Of a stretch of 64,000 nucleotides of DNA, positions 36,587-45,829 are shown one piece after another. Every line of letters begins with the position of its first letter. Position 1 is the stretch's first letter. The notes below the pieces were generated by a model. That model was not told the origin of the DNA. It did not search any database and worked only from the letters and a program-made list of their open reading frames with translations. This DNA comes from Cardinium endosymbiont cBtQ1 of Bemisia tabaci (GTDB lineage: Bacteria; Bacteroidota; Bacteroidia; Cytophagales; Amoebophilaceae), in contig NZ_CBQZ010000001.1 in assembly GCF_000689375.1 (NCBI RefSeq), positions 124,001 through 188,000 on the forward strand, in the 5' to 3' direction. The translations under genes were made by a program, and so were the position numbers.

Positions 36587-36906
36587 CCATACCTTTAAAC
36601 CGTATATCCTATATTTTTTCTATGCACTAAGGCTCATTTACTTTGAAAAGTGGGTGTAGACCGCTTAAATATTTTTCTATATACCATTAAAGTGAGTACA
36701 TTCAGCTACCTATACTATAGGTAAATCATACCAATCCTTATATTTTTTTTGTAACTTTAGGGCCTGTAAGGCAAATCTAGATACCTAGATCATTGCACTT
36801 ATCTAAGAAGTCGTATATTAATTTCATTTTTTTAACCAGACAAAATAGCACTATGCAAATAGTGTGGTGCCGTTTTTAACTAACATAAAGTCAATACCTC
36901 GCCCTT
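36587..36906. other. Intergenic leader of rpsA
   Basis: About 320 bases without a gene. T-runs (36743-36750, 36829-36835) and a short inverted repeat around 36852-36870 (GCACTATGCAAATAGTGTGGTGC) are seen before the rpsA start. Ribosomal protein S1 is often self-regulated through its leader, so this stretch may be regulatory; that is inference. Confidence 0.35.
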
Positions 36907-38682
36907 ATGCATGCAACAGAAGGAGTTTTCAACTGGGATCAATATGAGCATCCTAATAAAAAATTAGGCAGCCTATATACAGATCAACAAAGAGAAGATA
37001 TGGCCGCCCTATATGGATCTACCTTAAGCGCTATTAGTCAATATGAAGTAGTAAAAGGATCGGTTATAAGCATTACCCATAAAGATGTTATTGTTGGAGT
37101 TGGATACAAATCGGATGGTTTAATAGCTGCCTCTGAGTTTAGAGATCTGCCGGATTTAAAACTAGGTGATGAAGTTGAGGTATATATAGAAGAAACAGAA
37201 AATACCAAAGGTCAACTGGTACTTTCTCGTAAAAAAGCAAAATTGGTAAGGGCCTGGGAAAAAATTCAACATGCATTGGAACATGGAGAAGTTTTAGAAG
37301 GGCTGGTTAAACGCAGGACCAAAGGAGGGTTAATTGTAGAAGTTTGCGATATTGAAACCTTTTTACCTGGTTCACAAATTGACATTAGGCCTGTATTAGA
37401 CTTTGATGTTTTTGTGGGTAAAACCATTGATGTAGTGGTTATTAAAATTAACCATACCAATGATAATGTAGTAGTTTCTCATAAAGCACTAACTGAAAAA
37501 AAGTTAGAAGGACAGAAACTTGAAATCATTAGCAACCTTGAAAAGGGGCAAATTCTAGAAGGCTATGTTAAAAACATAACTAAATTTGGTGCTTTTATTG
37601 ACTTAGGAGGCGTAGATGGTTTGCTCCATAAGCTAGATATGGCTTGGAGCAGAGTCAATCATCCGGAAGAGCTGTTTACGCTTGGCCAAAGAGTACGGGT
37701 AGTAGTGATTGGGTTTAATGAAGATAAAAAACGTATTTCTCTGGGTATGAAGCAACTTCAAGAGCATCCATGGGATGCCCTTCCAGAAACGTTAGAAGTA
37801 GGATCTACTATTAAAGGTACCATAACCAATATTGCCGATTATGGTCTTTTTATAGAGTTGATGCCAGGTATTGAAGGGTTTGTCTATGTTTTAGATATAT
37901 CATGGTCGCAATACTTGCGTGATATAAATGAACATTATAAAATAGGTGATACTATTGAGGCTTGTATATTGTCATTGGATCGAAAAAATTATAAAATAGC
38001 TTTAGGCATCAAACAACTGACTGGCGATCCCTGGGAACACGATAGATTCTTATCTACCTATGCAGTAGGCACTACCCATGAAGGAGTGGTCCGAAACCTA
38101 ACCCATTTTGGGGCTTTTATAGAGCTGGAGCCGGGTATTGAAGGCCTTTTGCATGTTTCTCGTCTTTCTGAGACCAAGCGGGTTGCACATCCTTCTGACG
38201 TCTTGAAGTTGGGAAAAAAATTAGAAGTGATTGTGTTGGGTATTAGTCGCGAGAATAGACGACTTTCACTTGGTTTAAAACAAGAAAACCCATGGGATAT
38301 GTGTGAAAAAATCTTTCAAATAGGTACCTTACATAAAGGGACTATTGTAAAAAAGATTCCAGGTCGTGGCGCTATTGTTGAGTTGGTCCATGGTATAGAA
38401 GGACAGGTAGCACAGCACCATTTTATTAAAGCGGATGGTCAAGAGCCAGAAGTTGGAGAGGAGTTGGATTTTCAAGTACTAAAATGTGCTAAAGCGGATA
38501 AAAAAATAATTTTATCACATCAGATTCTTTTTAATCCAGAGGTAGAGGCCAAAGTTGAAAGTAAAACAAGAGTAGAAGCAAAAGGGAAAATAGAGAAAGC
38601 ACCATCTACTAGAGGTTTTGAAGCTTTTGCCAATTTGAAAGAAAAGTTAGAGCAGCATACAAAAAAAGAAAGTAAAGAATAG
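36907..38682 (+). CDS. rpsA: 30S ribosomal protein S1
   Basis: Binds mRNA on the 30S subunit and helps initiation, important in Bacteroidota where Shine-Dalgarno sites are rare. The 591-residue protein holds six S1 RNA-binding domains, each recognisable at its first strand: GSVISITHKDVIVGV, EGLVKRRTKGGLIVEV, EGYVKNITKFGAFIDLGG, KGTITNIADYGLFIELMPG, EGVVRNLTHFGAFIELEPG and KGTIVKKIPGRGAIVEL. Domains 3-5 are the most canonical. A basic/acidic C-terminal tail (residues about 545-591) follows. It lies 9 bases ahead of tRNA-Cys. Confidence 0.96.
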   Translation: MHATEGVFNWDQYEHPNKKLGSLYTDQQREDMAALYGSTLSAISQYEVVKGSVISITHKDVIVGVGYKSDGLIAASEFRDLPDLKLGDEVEVYIEETENTKGQLVLSRKKAKLVRAWEKIQHALEHGEVLEGLVKRRTKGGLIVEVCDIETFLPGSQIDIRPVLDFDVFVGKTIDVVVIKINHTNDNVVVSHKALTEKKLEGQKLEIISNLEKGQILEGYVKNITKFGAFIDLGGVDGLLHKLDMAWSRVNHPEELFTLGQRVRVVVIGFNEDKKRISLGMKQLQEHPWDALPETLEVGSTIKGTITNIADYGLFIELMPGIEGFVYVLDISWSQYLRDINEHYKIGDTIEACILSLDRKNYKIALGIKQLTGDPWEHDRFLSTYAVGTTHEGVVRNLTHFGAFIELEPGIEGLLHVSRLSETKRVAHPSDVLKLGKKLEVIVLGISRENRRLSLGLKQENPWDMCEKIFQIGTLHKGTIVKKIPGRGAIVELVHGIEGQVAQHHFIKADGQEPEVGEELDFQVLKCAKADKKIILSHQILFNPEVEAKVESKTRVEAKGKIEKAPSTRGFEAFANLKEKLEQHTKKESKE

Positions 38683-38691
38683 TTACTTTTG

Positions 38692-38762
38692 GGTCGCGTG
38701 GCCGAGTGGTTAGGCAGAGGTCTGCAAAACCTCGTACGGTGGTTCGAATCCACTCGCGACCT
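38692..38762 (+). tRNA. tRNA-Cys (GCA)
   Basis: Acceptor GGTCGCG (38692-38698) pairs with CGCGACC (38755-38761). The discriminator is T38762, the U73 identity base of tRNA-Cys. Anticodon stem GAGGT/ACCTC encloses CTGCAAA with anticodon GCA at 38724-38726. The T-loop is TTCGAAT. CCA is not encoded. It directly follows rpsA. Confidence 0.96.
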
Positions 38763-38818
38763 CTAGTCACTTTTTAAATAGATGAAGCTGACTACATACA
38801 GGTATTTACTTACTGGTA

Positions 38819-39823
38819 ACGTCAGTTTTGGATTAGAAATTAAGAAAAGAGTATAAAAAGCTCCTTTGTGTTTTAAATTTGTGGGATTGAAAAATAATCA
38901 TAAAAACCAAAGGAGCCGGATATGAATGTATCAAAATTAGTTGAAATATATTACGCTGTTGATGAATTTCTTATAAAATTTATGCCTTATATGGAATCAC
39001 ATTTGTTACCTACTTCAGATAGAAAACCTACTAGAACATGTTCACTGATTTTGAGCGAAATAATGACAATATTAATTGCTTTTCATGTAATTGGCTTTAG
39101 AAATTTTAAGTTGTATTATATTCATTTACAACAATTTCATTCTAATGACTTTTGCAAGTTAGTAAGCTATAGTAGATTTATATCCCTAGTTCAAAGAACA
39201 GTAGTTCCATTTTACTTTTTTTCTTCAAAGTACTTTCTTAAAACGAAGAACAGGCTGTTATTTTATTGGATTCAACCGCTATAAAGGTTTGTAATATAAA
39301 AAGAAGCTTATGCTCATAAAGTATTTAAGACAATTGCTAGTAAAGGTAAAACTACTACTGGATGGTTTTACGGAATCAAATTAAACTTGATTGTCAATGA
39401 TTTAGGAGAAATTATGAATTTTTCTCTTACTACAGGTAAGTCCAATGATAGATGGCCAGTAGAAAACTTATGTAAAAATTTGATCGGAAAAGTATTTGCT
39501 GATAAAGGCTACTTGAGTAAAGAATTATTTGAAAAACTTATGGGAAAAGGCATAGAACTGATTACTCAAATCAGAAAAAATATGAAAAATGCTTTCATGC
39601 CTATCTGGGATAGGCTAATGCTTCGAAAGAGATCTATCATTGAAACCATTATCGATCAGCTTAAAAATATTAGTCAGATAGAACACTCCAGGCATAGAAG
39701 TATACCTAATTTTATTGTCAATTTAATAGCTGGTATTACAGCTTATTCACTAAAAGAGAAAAAACCGGCTATAGATAATATATATACAACTGGTTTACAA
39801 TAAGTCTAATCCGAAACTCACGT
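38819..39823 (+). mobile_element. IS982-type insertion sequence, copy B (transposase broken)
   Basis: A 1005-bp copy of the element at 18654-19652 with the same terminal inverted repeats and a 5-bp target duplication TGGTA (38814-38818 and 39824-39828). It is inserted between tRNA-Cys and tRNA-Leu. It differs from copy A by six extra single bases, all between about 39220 and 39310, and one visible substitution. Confidence 0.93.
38922..39803 (+). pseudogene. IS982-family transposase, frameshifted (copy B)
   Basis: The first 105 residues match the intact transposase at 18757. Six one-base insertions at about 39224-39306 then break the frame around the first catalytic Asp. From 39387 the frame is restored and runs to the normal end (DNIYTTGLQ). 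Everything outside this 80-base stretch is nearly identical to copy A, an odd distribution for random decay. Confidence 0.92.
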
Positions 39824-39841
39824 TGGTAGTTTTCTTTTTTT

Positions 39842-39928
39842 GCCTAGGTGGCGGAATTGGTAGACGCGTTGGTCTCAAAAACCAATGATAGTAATATCAT
39901 GCCGGTTCGATTCCGGCCCTAGGTACCA
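39842..39928 (+). tRNA. tRNA-Leu (CAA)
   Basis: A class II tRNA. Acceptor GCCTAGG pairs with CCTAGGT (G1-U72, common in bacterial tRNA-Leu). Anticodon stem TTGGT/ACCAA carries loop CTCAAAA with anticodon CAA. A long variable arm TGATAGTAATATCA follows, then T-arm GCCGGTTCGATTCCGGC. The discriminator is A39925 and CCA is encoded at 39926-39928, unlike the other two tRNAs in the window. Confidence 0.95.
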
Positions 39929-40279
39929 TTTAATGCTATGTTTTTAACTTAAAAGCGCAGTAAAAAAATGATTCCTCTCATTTTAATCAAGTAAAGATAT
40001 AAGTAAAATTTTTTGTTCGAAAAAACTATACCATTTCAACATTGATATGTTTATCAATGTTGAATTTTGGTATGTTAAGGTGTTTCATCTAAGTCATAAT
40101 GATTGACTTGTTTTATAGGTTTTATAAAATTAGGGCGTTCCTTTTTCTGTAGTTGGTCATACCAGTTTATAAAATTGTAACTTTAGAGCGAGGTTATAAC
40201 CTTTACTTAAGCTGCGCCATCAGTCAAAACGGACTTATGCTGGCATTGGTTTATGTAAAAAAACTTTTGATTGTATAGC
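39929..40279. other. Intergenic region after tRNA-Leu
   Basis: About 350 bases. It holds the terminator hairpin at 40035-40064. On the minus strand 40182-40075 is open for 36 codons with protein-like sequence (NWYDQLQKKERPNF to LDETP) and a stop at each end but no start codon; it could be the last scrap of a lost gene. Confidence 0.3.
40035..40064 (+). terminator. Rho-independent terminator after tRNA-Leu
   Basis: A perfect 13-bp stem TTCAACATTGATA / TATCAATGTTGAA with loop TGTT, followed by TTTTGG, lies 107 bases past tRNA-Leu on the same strand. Confidence 0.6.
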
Positions 40280-41398
40280 ATGATAAAAAGAAATGAAATA
40301 CTTCATCTAAATAATTGGAACCTCCATCAACTTGCAAGGGCAGTCTCTAAAAATTCAAAGGATATCAAAGAGGTCTCTTCAGCGTTGCAGGAGGCCTCTT
40401 CATGGTTGATCTCTGCAAAAGGAGTGCAAGATTCAAAAGTATGTCAGTATCTTCTAAGGGAATGTATTCGGGTAGCTACTATTGCGGCTACTGAACTTTC
40501 TTTAAATTTACCTGCTGTTGTTGCTGTAATCTTAGCACCACTTTTTTTAAAAGGACTGGTGCGGAAAAAAGCTATTCAAAACTATTTTGGTTTAGAAACA
40601 GCTGCTATATTAGTTGAGTTGCGTAGTGTATATCATGGTAAATTCCGCTCTCGTACCATTCTTAGCGGTCTAAGCCATCCTGATGTAACGCTTCCACGTA
40701 TTGTCGCAATTTTATTACAAATTGCTGATATTATTCGGGTAAACGGTGCTGGCATATTGTTAAAAAGTGCTCATCCACCATTGATTTACTATTCTGGTAC
40801 TAAGCTCTTACTTGACTTAAAGCGTTTGTATATCCCACTTTCGCATAGAATGCGGTTATATAATATCCAAGCTAAATTGGCCGATTTTTGGTTGAAGCAT
40901 ACTTATACGTTGAGTTATTATTCCATTACGGCTAAGTTAGGTATGACCAAGTTGCAAAGGGAGCAAAAATTAAATCTTATTGCTGAAGAAGTCTATTCTG
41001 CTGTTCACGCACATGGCATTGATTTTATATTAAAAAAACGTATTAAATCTGTTTATTCTATTTGGCATAAGATTCAGAGATTAAAGGTAGACTTTGATCA
41101 AATACATGATCTTGCTGCTGTTAGAATTATTTTAACAGGTATGGATGGTAAAACACTTCAAGAAGAAAAAATAGCTTGTTGGAAGGTGCTTACTATTCTC
41201 AGTGATCTTTATAAGCCCATCTGTAATATTATGAGAGATTGGATTAGTATACCAAGAGATAGTAGCTATGAATCGCTCCATTTTACCTTTGAAACTTGTA
41301 AATATGGGCGATTAGAGGTACAAATACGTACAGAGCGCATGGATCATATTGCAGAACATGGTGAGGCAGCACATTGGAAATACAAATATTTAGATTAG
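40280..41398 (+). CDS. RelA/SpoT-type (p)ppGpp synthetase, lacking C-terminal regulatory domains
   Basis: The ATG at 40280 gives 372 residues. Residues about 225-372 form a RelA/SpoT synthetase domain. The nucleotide-binding series R-x-K-xxx-S-xxx-K is kept in KRIKSVYSIWHK, followed by FDQIHDLAAVRIIL, RDWISIPRDSSYESLH, LEVQIRT (catalytic Glu) and MDHIAEHGEAAHWKYK. The usual PNGYxSLH is altered to RDSSYESLH. The N-terminal 200 residues align in position with the HD hydrolase domain but lack its HD/ED metal-binding motifs, so hydrolysis is not expected. The protein ends right after the synthetase; TGS and ACT domains are absent. It is probably a synthetase-only or inactive remnant of a bifunctional Rel. 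Confidence 0.85.
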   Translation: MIKRNEILHLNNWNLHQLARAVSKNSKDIKEVSSALQEASSWLISAKGVQDSKVCQYLLRECIRVATIAATELSLNLPAVVAVILAPLFLKGLVRKKAIQNYFGLETAAILVELRSVYHGKFRSRTILSGLSHPDVTLPRIVAILLQIADIIRVNGAGILLKSAHPPLIYYSGTKLLLDLKRLYIPLSHRMRLYNIQAKLADFWLKHTYTLSYYSITAKLGMTKLQREQKLNLIAEEVYSAVHAHGIDFILKKRIKSVYSIWHKIQRLKVDFDQIHDLAAVRIILTGMDGKTLQEEKIACWKVLTILSDLYKPICNIMRDWISIPRDSSYESLHFTFETCKYGRLEVQIRTERMDHIAEHGEAAHWKYKYLD

Positions 41399-41581
41399 TT
41401 GTTACCGGTCTATAGCCCAATATATTTATTCGTTTTTTCTTGTCTATTCAGAAGGGGGTGGTAAAAAAATTTCTATCCAGCTTAATTTTTCTTGATCAAC
41501 AAGCTATCTAAATAGGTAGGTTATATTGATTCTATTTTTATAAAATTCTATAAAAAATAAAGTGTTATTTAGTCATTAGAT

Positions 41582-42700
41582 ATGCAACAATTATCCCTTG
41601 TTTATTTTTCTATAAAACATGCAAGCCTATTGATGGGCTTTTGGATTTTATCCATCAGCGGGTCAGCTAGTTATGCTCGCTTGGCAATAGATGAGGTACC
41701 AGTGGCCAATCAGCTATCTACTGTGAATAGACTACTTGTATCAGCGATTCAAGAGAATAATGTACAAAAGGTTACTGCCTTACTGATTGATAAAAAAAAT
41801 ATTAATAATCAAGATTTTTTAGGATATAGTCCATTGCATTATGCGGCTAAATATGCCAAAGCAGTAGTGGTTGCGTGCTTGCTTGAAGCCAAATCTTTAC
41901 TCAATCAAGTAAGCGTTAGAAATGGCCATACACCTTTGTTACTGGCCATTGAAAGAGGACATAAAAAAATTGTGTCGCTTTTGCTAGAAGCTGGTGCAGA
42001 TCCAAATATTTTAAATCATAAAGGATGCCATCCATTACAATTGGCTATTCAACAAAACAGAAAAGACCTTGTGCAATTATTATTGCAAGCAGGTGCTATT
42101 TGTAATGTTACGCCTAGTCCTTTATTATTAGCCATTAAGGGACGAAGTCTGCCAATCATTCGACTGTTGTTGGAACAAAAACAAATTATTGAAACAGAGG
42201 ATAAGAATGGATATACAGCGTTGCATTGGGCAGTTAAACAAAATAGCCCAACTATTTTTCAAATATTATTAAAGTCTGGTCGTTTTAACATCAATGCTAA
42301 AGCAGCTAATGGTGCCACACCACTGCATCTTATAGTTTCCAATAAAAGAAGTAAGTTGTTAAAAACTTTGCGCCATCTGCCCTGGTTGGAAGTAAATATA
42401 CAAGATCGTACAGGCAGTACACCCTTACATTATGCAGTTGTTACCAATCAACTAGAAACTGTGAATGCTTTATTGCGTTATCCTGGGTTGGATGTAAATG
42501 TACCCAACCACCTAGGTCAAACTCCTTTACATTATGCTGTTCAATGCCGCTATACCGCTATGGTAAAAAAACTATTGGTATATGTGGGTAATGGTCTATC
42601 TATCCAAAACAAAGAAGGCGTTACGCCATTAGAACTTGCCATGCATCAAAATGATACTAAAATTTATAAATTAATATTACCCTATATAGAAGCCTTTTAG
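41582..42700 (+). CDS. Exported ankyrin-repeat protein
   Basis: A 372-residue protein. The hydrophobic N-terminus (residues 12-32, ending SGSASYA before RLAIDE) fits a Sec signal peptide with ordinary cleavage, unlike the lipoprotein leaders of the other ankyrin genes here. About nine consecutive ankyrin repeats fill the rest, for example GYSPLHYAAKYAKAVVVACLL, GHTPLLLAIERGHKKIVSLL, GYTALHWAVKQNSPTIFQILL, GSTPLHYAVVTNQLETVNALL and GQTPLHYAVQCRYTAMVKKLL. This would form a continuous solenoid for binding a protein partner in the periplasm, on the surface or in the host. Partner unknown. The tandem design has no enzymatic domain. Confidence 0.88.
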   Translation: MQQLSLVYFSIKHASLLMGFWILSISGSASYARLAIDEVPVANQLSTVNRLLVSAIQENNVQKVTALLIDKKNINNQDFLGYSPLHYAAKYAKAVVVACLLEAKSLLNQVSVRNGHTPLLLAIERGHKKIVSLLLEAGADPNILNHKGCHPLQLAIQQNRKDLVQLLLQAGAICNVTPSPLLLAIKGRSLPIIRLLLEQKQIIETEDKNGYTALHWAVKQNSPTIFQILLKSGRFNINAKAANGATPLHLIVSNKRSKLLKTLRHLPWLEVNIQDRTGSTPLHYAVVTNQLETVNALLRYPGLDVNVPNHLGQTPLHYAVQCRYTAMVKKLLVYVGNGLSIQNKEGVTPLELAMHQNDTKIYKLILPYIEAF

Positions 42701-42784
42701 GTATGGAGTAATCCTTCTACTGCAGGGGTATATAAAAATTTCCTTCTTATCTTCTAAGGGGCCTATCCATATTGTACATCTCCT

Positions 42785-44074
42785 ATGATCAAACAAGATT
42801 CAATTATTTTTTCACTTATAGCAAAAGAAAAAATACGTCAAGAAGAAGGGTTAGAATTAATCGCTTCTGAGAACTTTGTTTCTGCCCAAGTAGCAGCTGC
42901 GACAGGCAGTATTTTAACCAATAAATATGCAGAAGGTCTTCCAGGTAAACGCTATTATGGGGGGTGTCATATTGTGGATGCAGTAGAGTCTTTAGCCATT
43001 GACCGGGCTAAGGCATTATTTAACGTAGATTGGGTAAATGTCCAACCTCATTCTGGTTCACAGGCCAATGCAGCCTTGATGATGGCCGTTTTAAAGCCTG
43101 GGGATAAAATACTGGGATTTGATCTAGCCCATGGTGGTCACTTAACGCATGGCGCTCCTGTAAATTTTTCTGGAAAGTTGTATCAATCCTTTTTTTATGG
43201 TGTTGACCAAGCAACAGGACTTATTGAATGGGAGAAAGTAGCACAAAAAGCAAGAGTCGTACAGCCTGCTATGATCATTTGTGGTGGTTCAGCTTATAGC
43301 CGTGATTGGGACTATGTACGGCTACGGGCCATTGCAGACGAAATAGGTGCATTGCTATGGGCAGATATTGCCCATCCTGCTGGCCTTATTAGCCAGGGGC
43401 TACTCAATAATCCTTTTCCTTATTGTCATTTTGTGACGACTACCACACATAAAACATTACGAGGCCCTAGAGGAGGTATGATACTCATGGGAAAAGATTT
43501 TGAAAATCCTTTTGGTAAAACGAATTCCAAAGGGATACTTCAAAATATGTCTGCTTTAATAGATGCTGCTGTTTTCCCTGGTACACAAGGTGGACCACTG
43601 ATGCATAGTATAGCTGCTAAGGCTATTGCTTGTTACGAATCGATGACCACCGACTATAAAGCTTATGCCATACAAGTACAACGCAATGCTAAAGTTATGG
43701 CACAGGAGTTGATGGATAGAGGCTATAAAATTATATCTGAAGGAACAGATAACCACTTATTGTTGCTGGATCTATCTGGTAAAAATATTACGGGTAAAAA
43801 AGCAGAAGCCGCTTTACAAAAAGCAGATATTACCACTAATAAAAATTTGATTCCTTTTGACCGTACGAAGCCACAAGTTACCTCAGGTATCCGCTTAGGA
43901 ACGGCTGCTATAACCACTAGGGGGTTGGTGGAGGCTGATATGGTACGGGTAGTAGAATGGATCGATCGTGTTATTAATAGTTTTGATAATGAATCTAAAA
44001 TAAAAAAAGTAAAAGAAGAAGTTAATAAATATATGTGTCATTTTCCATTAACAATGGTAGATCATTGGCGCTAG
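42785..44074 (+). CDS. glyA: Serine hydroxymethyltransferase
   Basis: PLP enzyme that converts serine and tetrahydrofolate to glycine and methylene-tetrahydrofolate, the main one-carbon source. The 429-residue protein starts at 42785 ([20 protein letters not shown]). It has [41 protein letters not shown] and [11 protein letters not shown]. The PLP lysine is K223 in [14 protein letters not shown], followed by FPGTQGGP and the C-terminal [14 protein letters not shown]. All catalytic segments are conserved. Confidence 0.97.
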   Translation: MIKQDSIIFSLIAKEKIRQEEGLELIASENFVSAQVAAATGSILTNKYAEGLPGKRYYGGCHIVDAVESLAIDRAKALFNVDWVNVQPHSGSQANAALMMAVLKPGDKILGFDLAHGGHLTHGAPVNFSGKLYQSFFYGVDQATGLIEWEKVAQKARVVQPAMIICGGSAYSRDWDYVRLRAIADEIGALLWADIAHPAGLISQGLLNNPFPYCHFVTTTTHKTLRGPRGGMILMGKDFENPFGKTNSKGILQNMSALIDAAVFPGTQGGPLMHSIAAKAIACYESMTTDYKAYAIQVQRNAKVMAQELMDRGYKIISEGTDNHLLLLDLSGKNITGKKAEAALQKADITTNKNLIPFDRTKPQVTSGIRLGTAAITTRGLVEADMVRVVEWIDRVINSFDNESKIKKVKEEVNKYMCHFPLTMVDHWR

Positions 44075-44132
44075 AGTTGTACCTATTGGGTTGAAGATCT
44101 TGCCAGCAATTTGCTGTTTGATTGTATAGATT

Positions 44133-44906
44133 TTAATTATTTACCCCTATTTTTCTTTTTTCCTTAAAAAGGAGTTCTTTAATCTTGCCAACAAATAGAA
44201 AATCTTCTAGTTCCACTAGATTCGTATGTAAAATATCTTTAGAACAGCCCTCCCACAATTTTTTACCTTGGTGCAAGAATAAGACAAAATCGCCCAGAGA
44301 TAAAATAGTATTCATATCGTGGGTTACTACTACTGTAGTCATATTGTAAGTATACGTTACCTCAGCAATTAATTCATCTATTTTAAGTGCAGTTTGGGGG
44401 TCTAGTCCTGAGTTAGGCTCATCACAAAATAAGTATTTAGGATGGTTCACAATCGCTCTAGCGATCCCTGCCCGTTTTTTCATACCACCACTTAGCTCAT
44501 TAGGCATTTTCCGGGCTACATCTGGAAGGCCTACCTGTGACAGACATTCATGGACACGCTCTTTCTTTTCTGCTGTACCCATATTGGTCAGTACATCTAA
44601 CGGGAAACGGACATTTTCTTCTATGTTTTTAGAATCGAACAAAGCACCTCCTTGGAAGAGCATACCCACTTTTTTTCTTATTTCGGTTTGTAGTGGCTTA
44701 TCACCATAGACTAAATCACGTCCATCAAAAAGCGAAAAGCCCTCATCCGGTAAAATCAAACCAAGTAAACATTTGACCAAAAGACTTTTCCCAGTTCCAC
44801 TGGAACCGATTACCAAACTGATTTGCCCCGTTTTAAATAGACCACTGACTTTATTTAAGATAATTTTATTATTAAAAGATTTAGAAATGTTTTCAAAAGA
44901 AATCAT
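44133..44906 (-). CDS. mlaF: ABC transporter ATP-binding protein, MlaF type
   Basis: ATPase of a lipid-transport ABC system of the Mla class, which moves phospholipids between the inner and outer membranes. The 257-residue protein has Walker A GSSGTGKSLLVK, the Q-loop region KVGMLFQGGALFDS (the GGALFDS form is typical of MlaF/Mkl), signature LSGGMKKRAGIARA, Walker B YLFCDEPNSGLDP and the switch histidine in VVVTHDM. It lies 15 bases downstream of the permease gene in one operon. The substrate-binding MlaD (MCE) subunit is not adjacent. Confidence 0.93.
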   Translation of the reverse strand: MISFENISKSFNNKIILNKVSGLFKTGQISLVIGSSGTGKSLLVKCLLGLILPDEGFSLFDGRDLVYGDKPLQTEIRKKVGMLFQGGALFDSKNIEENVRFPLDVLTNMGTAEKKERVHECLSQVGLPDVARKMPNELSGGMKKRAGIARAIVNHPKYLFCDEPNSGLDPQTALKIDELIAEVTYTYNMTTVVVTHDMNTILSLGDFVLFLHQGKKLWEGCSKDILHTNLVELEDFLFVGKIKELLFKEKRKIGVNN

Positions 44907-44921
44907 AAAAGTGCAACCCGT

Positions 44922-45665
44922 TTAGATGCGGTGGCTGAGTAAACCATAGACTAAAAATAAATCTGCGATTAAAATCGCAATACCACTATTGGTAACGGCA
45001 TTTGTACTGGATTTCCCTACATCTAATGATCCACCTTTTGTAACAAATCCTTTATAACAAGCAATGGAAGAGATAAGAAAGCCATAAACCAAAGATTTAT
45101 AAATTGCTACATGAACATCATATGCATCAAATGTATTTCTTAATCCGTTGATATAGGCTTGAGGAGGGATGGAAGTAAGCCATTTACAAGAAAGAAACCC
45201 ACCATATATAGAAAGAAACATAGCAATAATAACCAGAAATGGATACATTAAAACTGTAGCAATAATTTTTGGTAAAACCAAATAATTATTGGAATTTACA
45301 CCCATAATCTCCAATGCATCTATCTGCTCACTAATCCGCATAGTGCCCAGCTCGCTGGCCATACTAGAACCTATTTTGCCTGTAAAAACAATACCAATTA
45401 CCGTTGGCCCTAATTCAGAAATGGTCATATTCCGTACCGCAATACCTATAAAGTCTTTTGTAATAAATGGATTACTTAATTGAGAGGCAAGCTGGATACA
45501 GGTCGCTCCACCCATAAAGATGGAAATAATACAAACGATAAAAAGAGAATCCACCCCTACTTGAATACATTCTTTGGAAATCCGAGACAAAAACATTCGA
45601 CATGGAATAGGGTTGCCAAACATTGCACGTAAAAAAAGTAAATATGCGCTAAATGCTTTTACCAT
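44922..45665 (-). CDS. mlaE: MlaE-type lipid ABC transporter permease
   Basis: A 247-residue membrane protein of the MlaE family, the permease partner of the ATPase downstream. Typical blocks are FMGGATCIQLASQL, ELGPTVIGIVFTGKIGSSMASELGTMRISEQIDALEIMGVN (the conserved coupling region) and the C-terminal SSTNAVTNSGIAILIADLFL. Five or six helices are predicted. It starts at the ATG at 45665 and is the first gene of the mlaE-mlaF unit. Confidence 0.93.
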   Translation of the reverse strand: MVKAFSAYLLFLRAMFGNPIPCRMFLSRISKECIQVGVDSLFIVCIISIFMGGATCIQLASQLSNPFITKDFIGIAVRNMTISELGPTVIGIVFTGKIGSSMASELGTMRISEQIDALEIMGVNSNNYLVLPKIIATVLMYPFLVIIAMFLSIYGGFLSCKWLTSIPPQAYINGLRNTFDAYDVHVAIYKSLVYGFLISSIACYKGFVTKGGSLDVGKSSTNAVTNSGIAILIADLFLVYGLLSHRI

Positions 45666-45829
45666 AGCTTAAAAATCTGTACAATCAATTAAATATTTTT
45701 CCAGGAAAAACAACTAAAAAATAGATAGCAATCAAACGATCATCTTCTATTTGGTTTATCTACTGTACCTTACTGGTCTATGGTTGCCCGTTATGGCCAT
45801 CCATTTAAACCCAGTAAATTTGTACCAAA

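Noticed and set aside
39842-39928. G1-U72 wobble in tRNA-Leu taken as a defect
   Set aside because: The same terminal pair is common in bacterial tRNA-Leu; the rest of the fold is sound.
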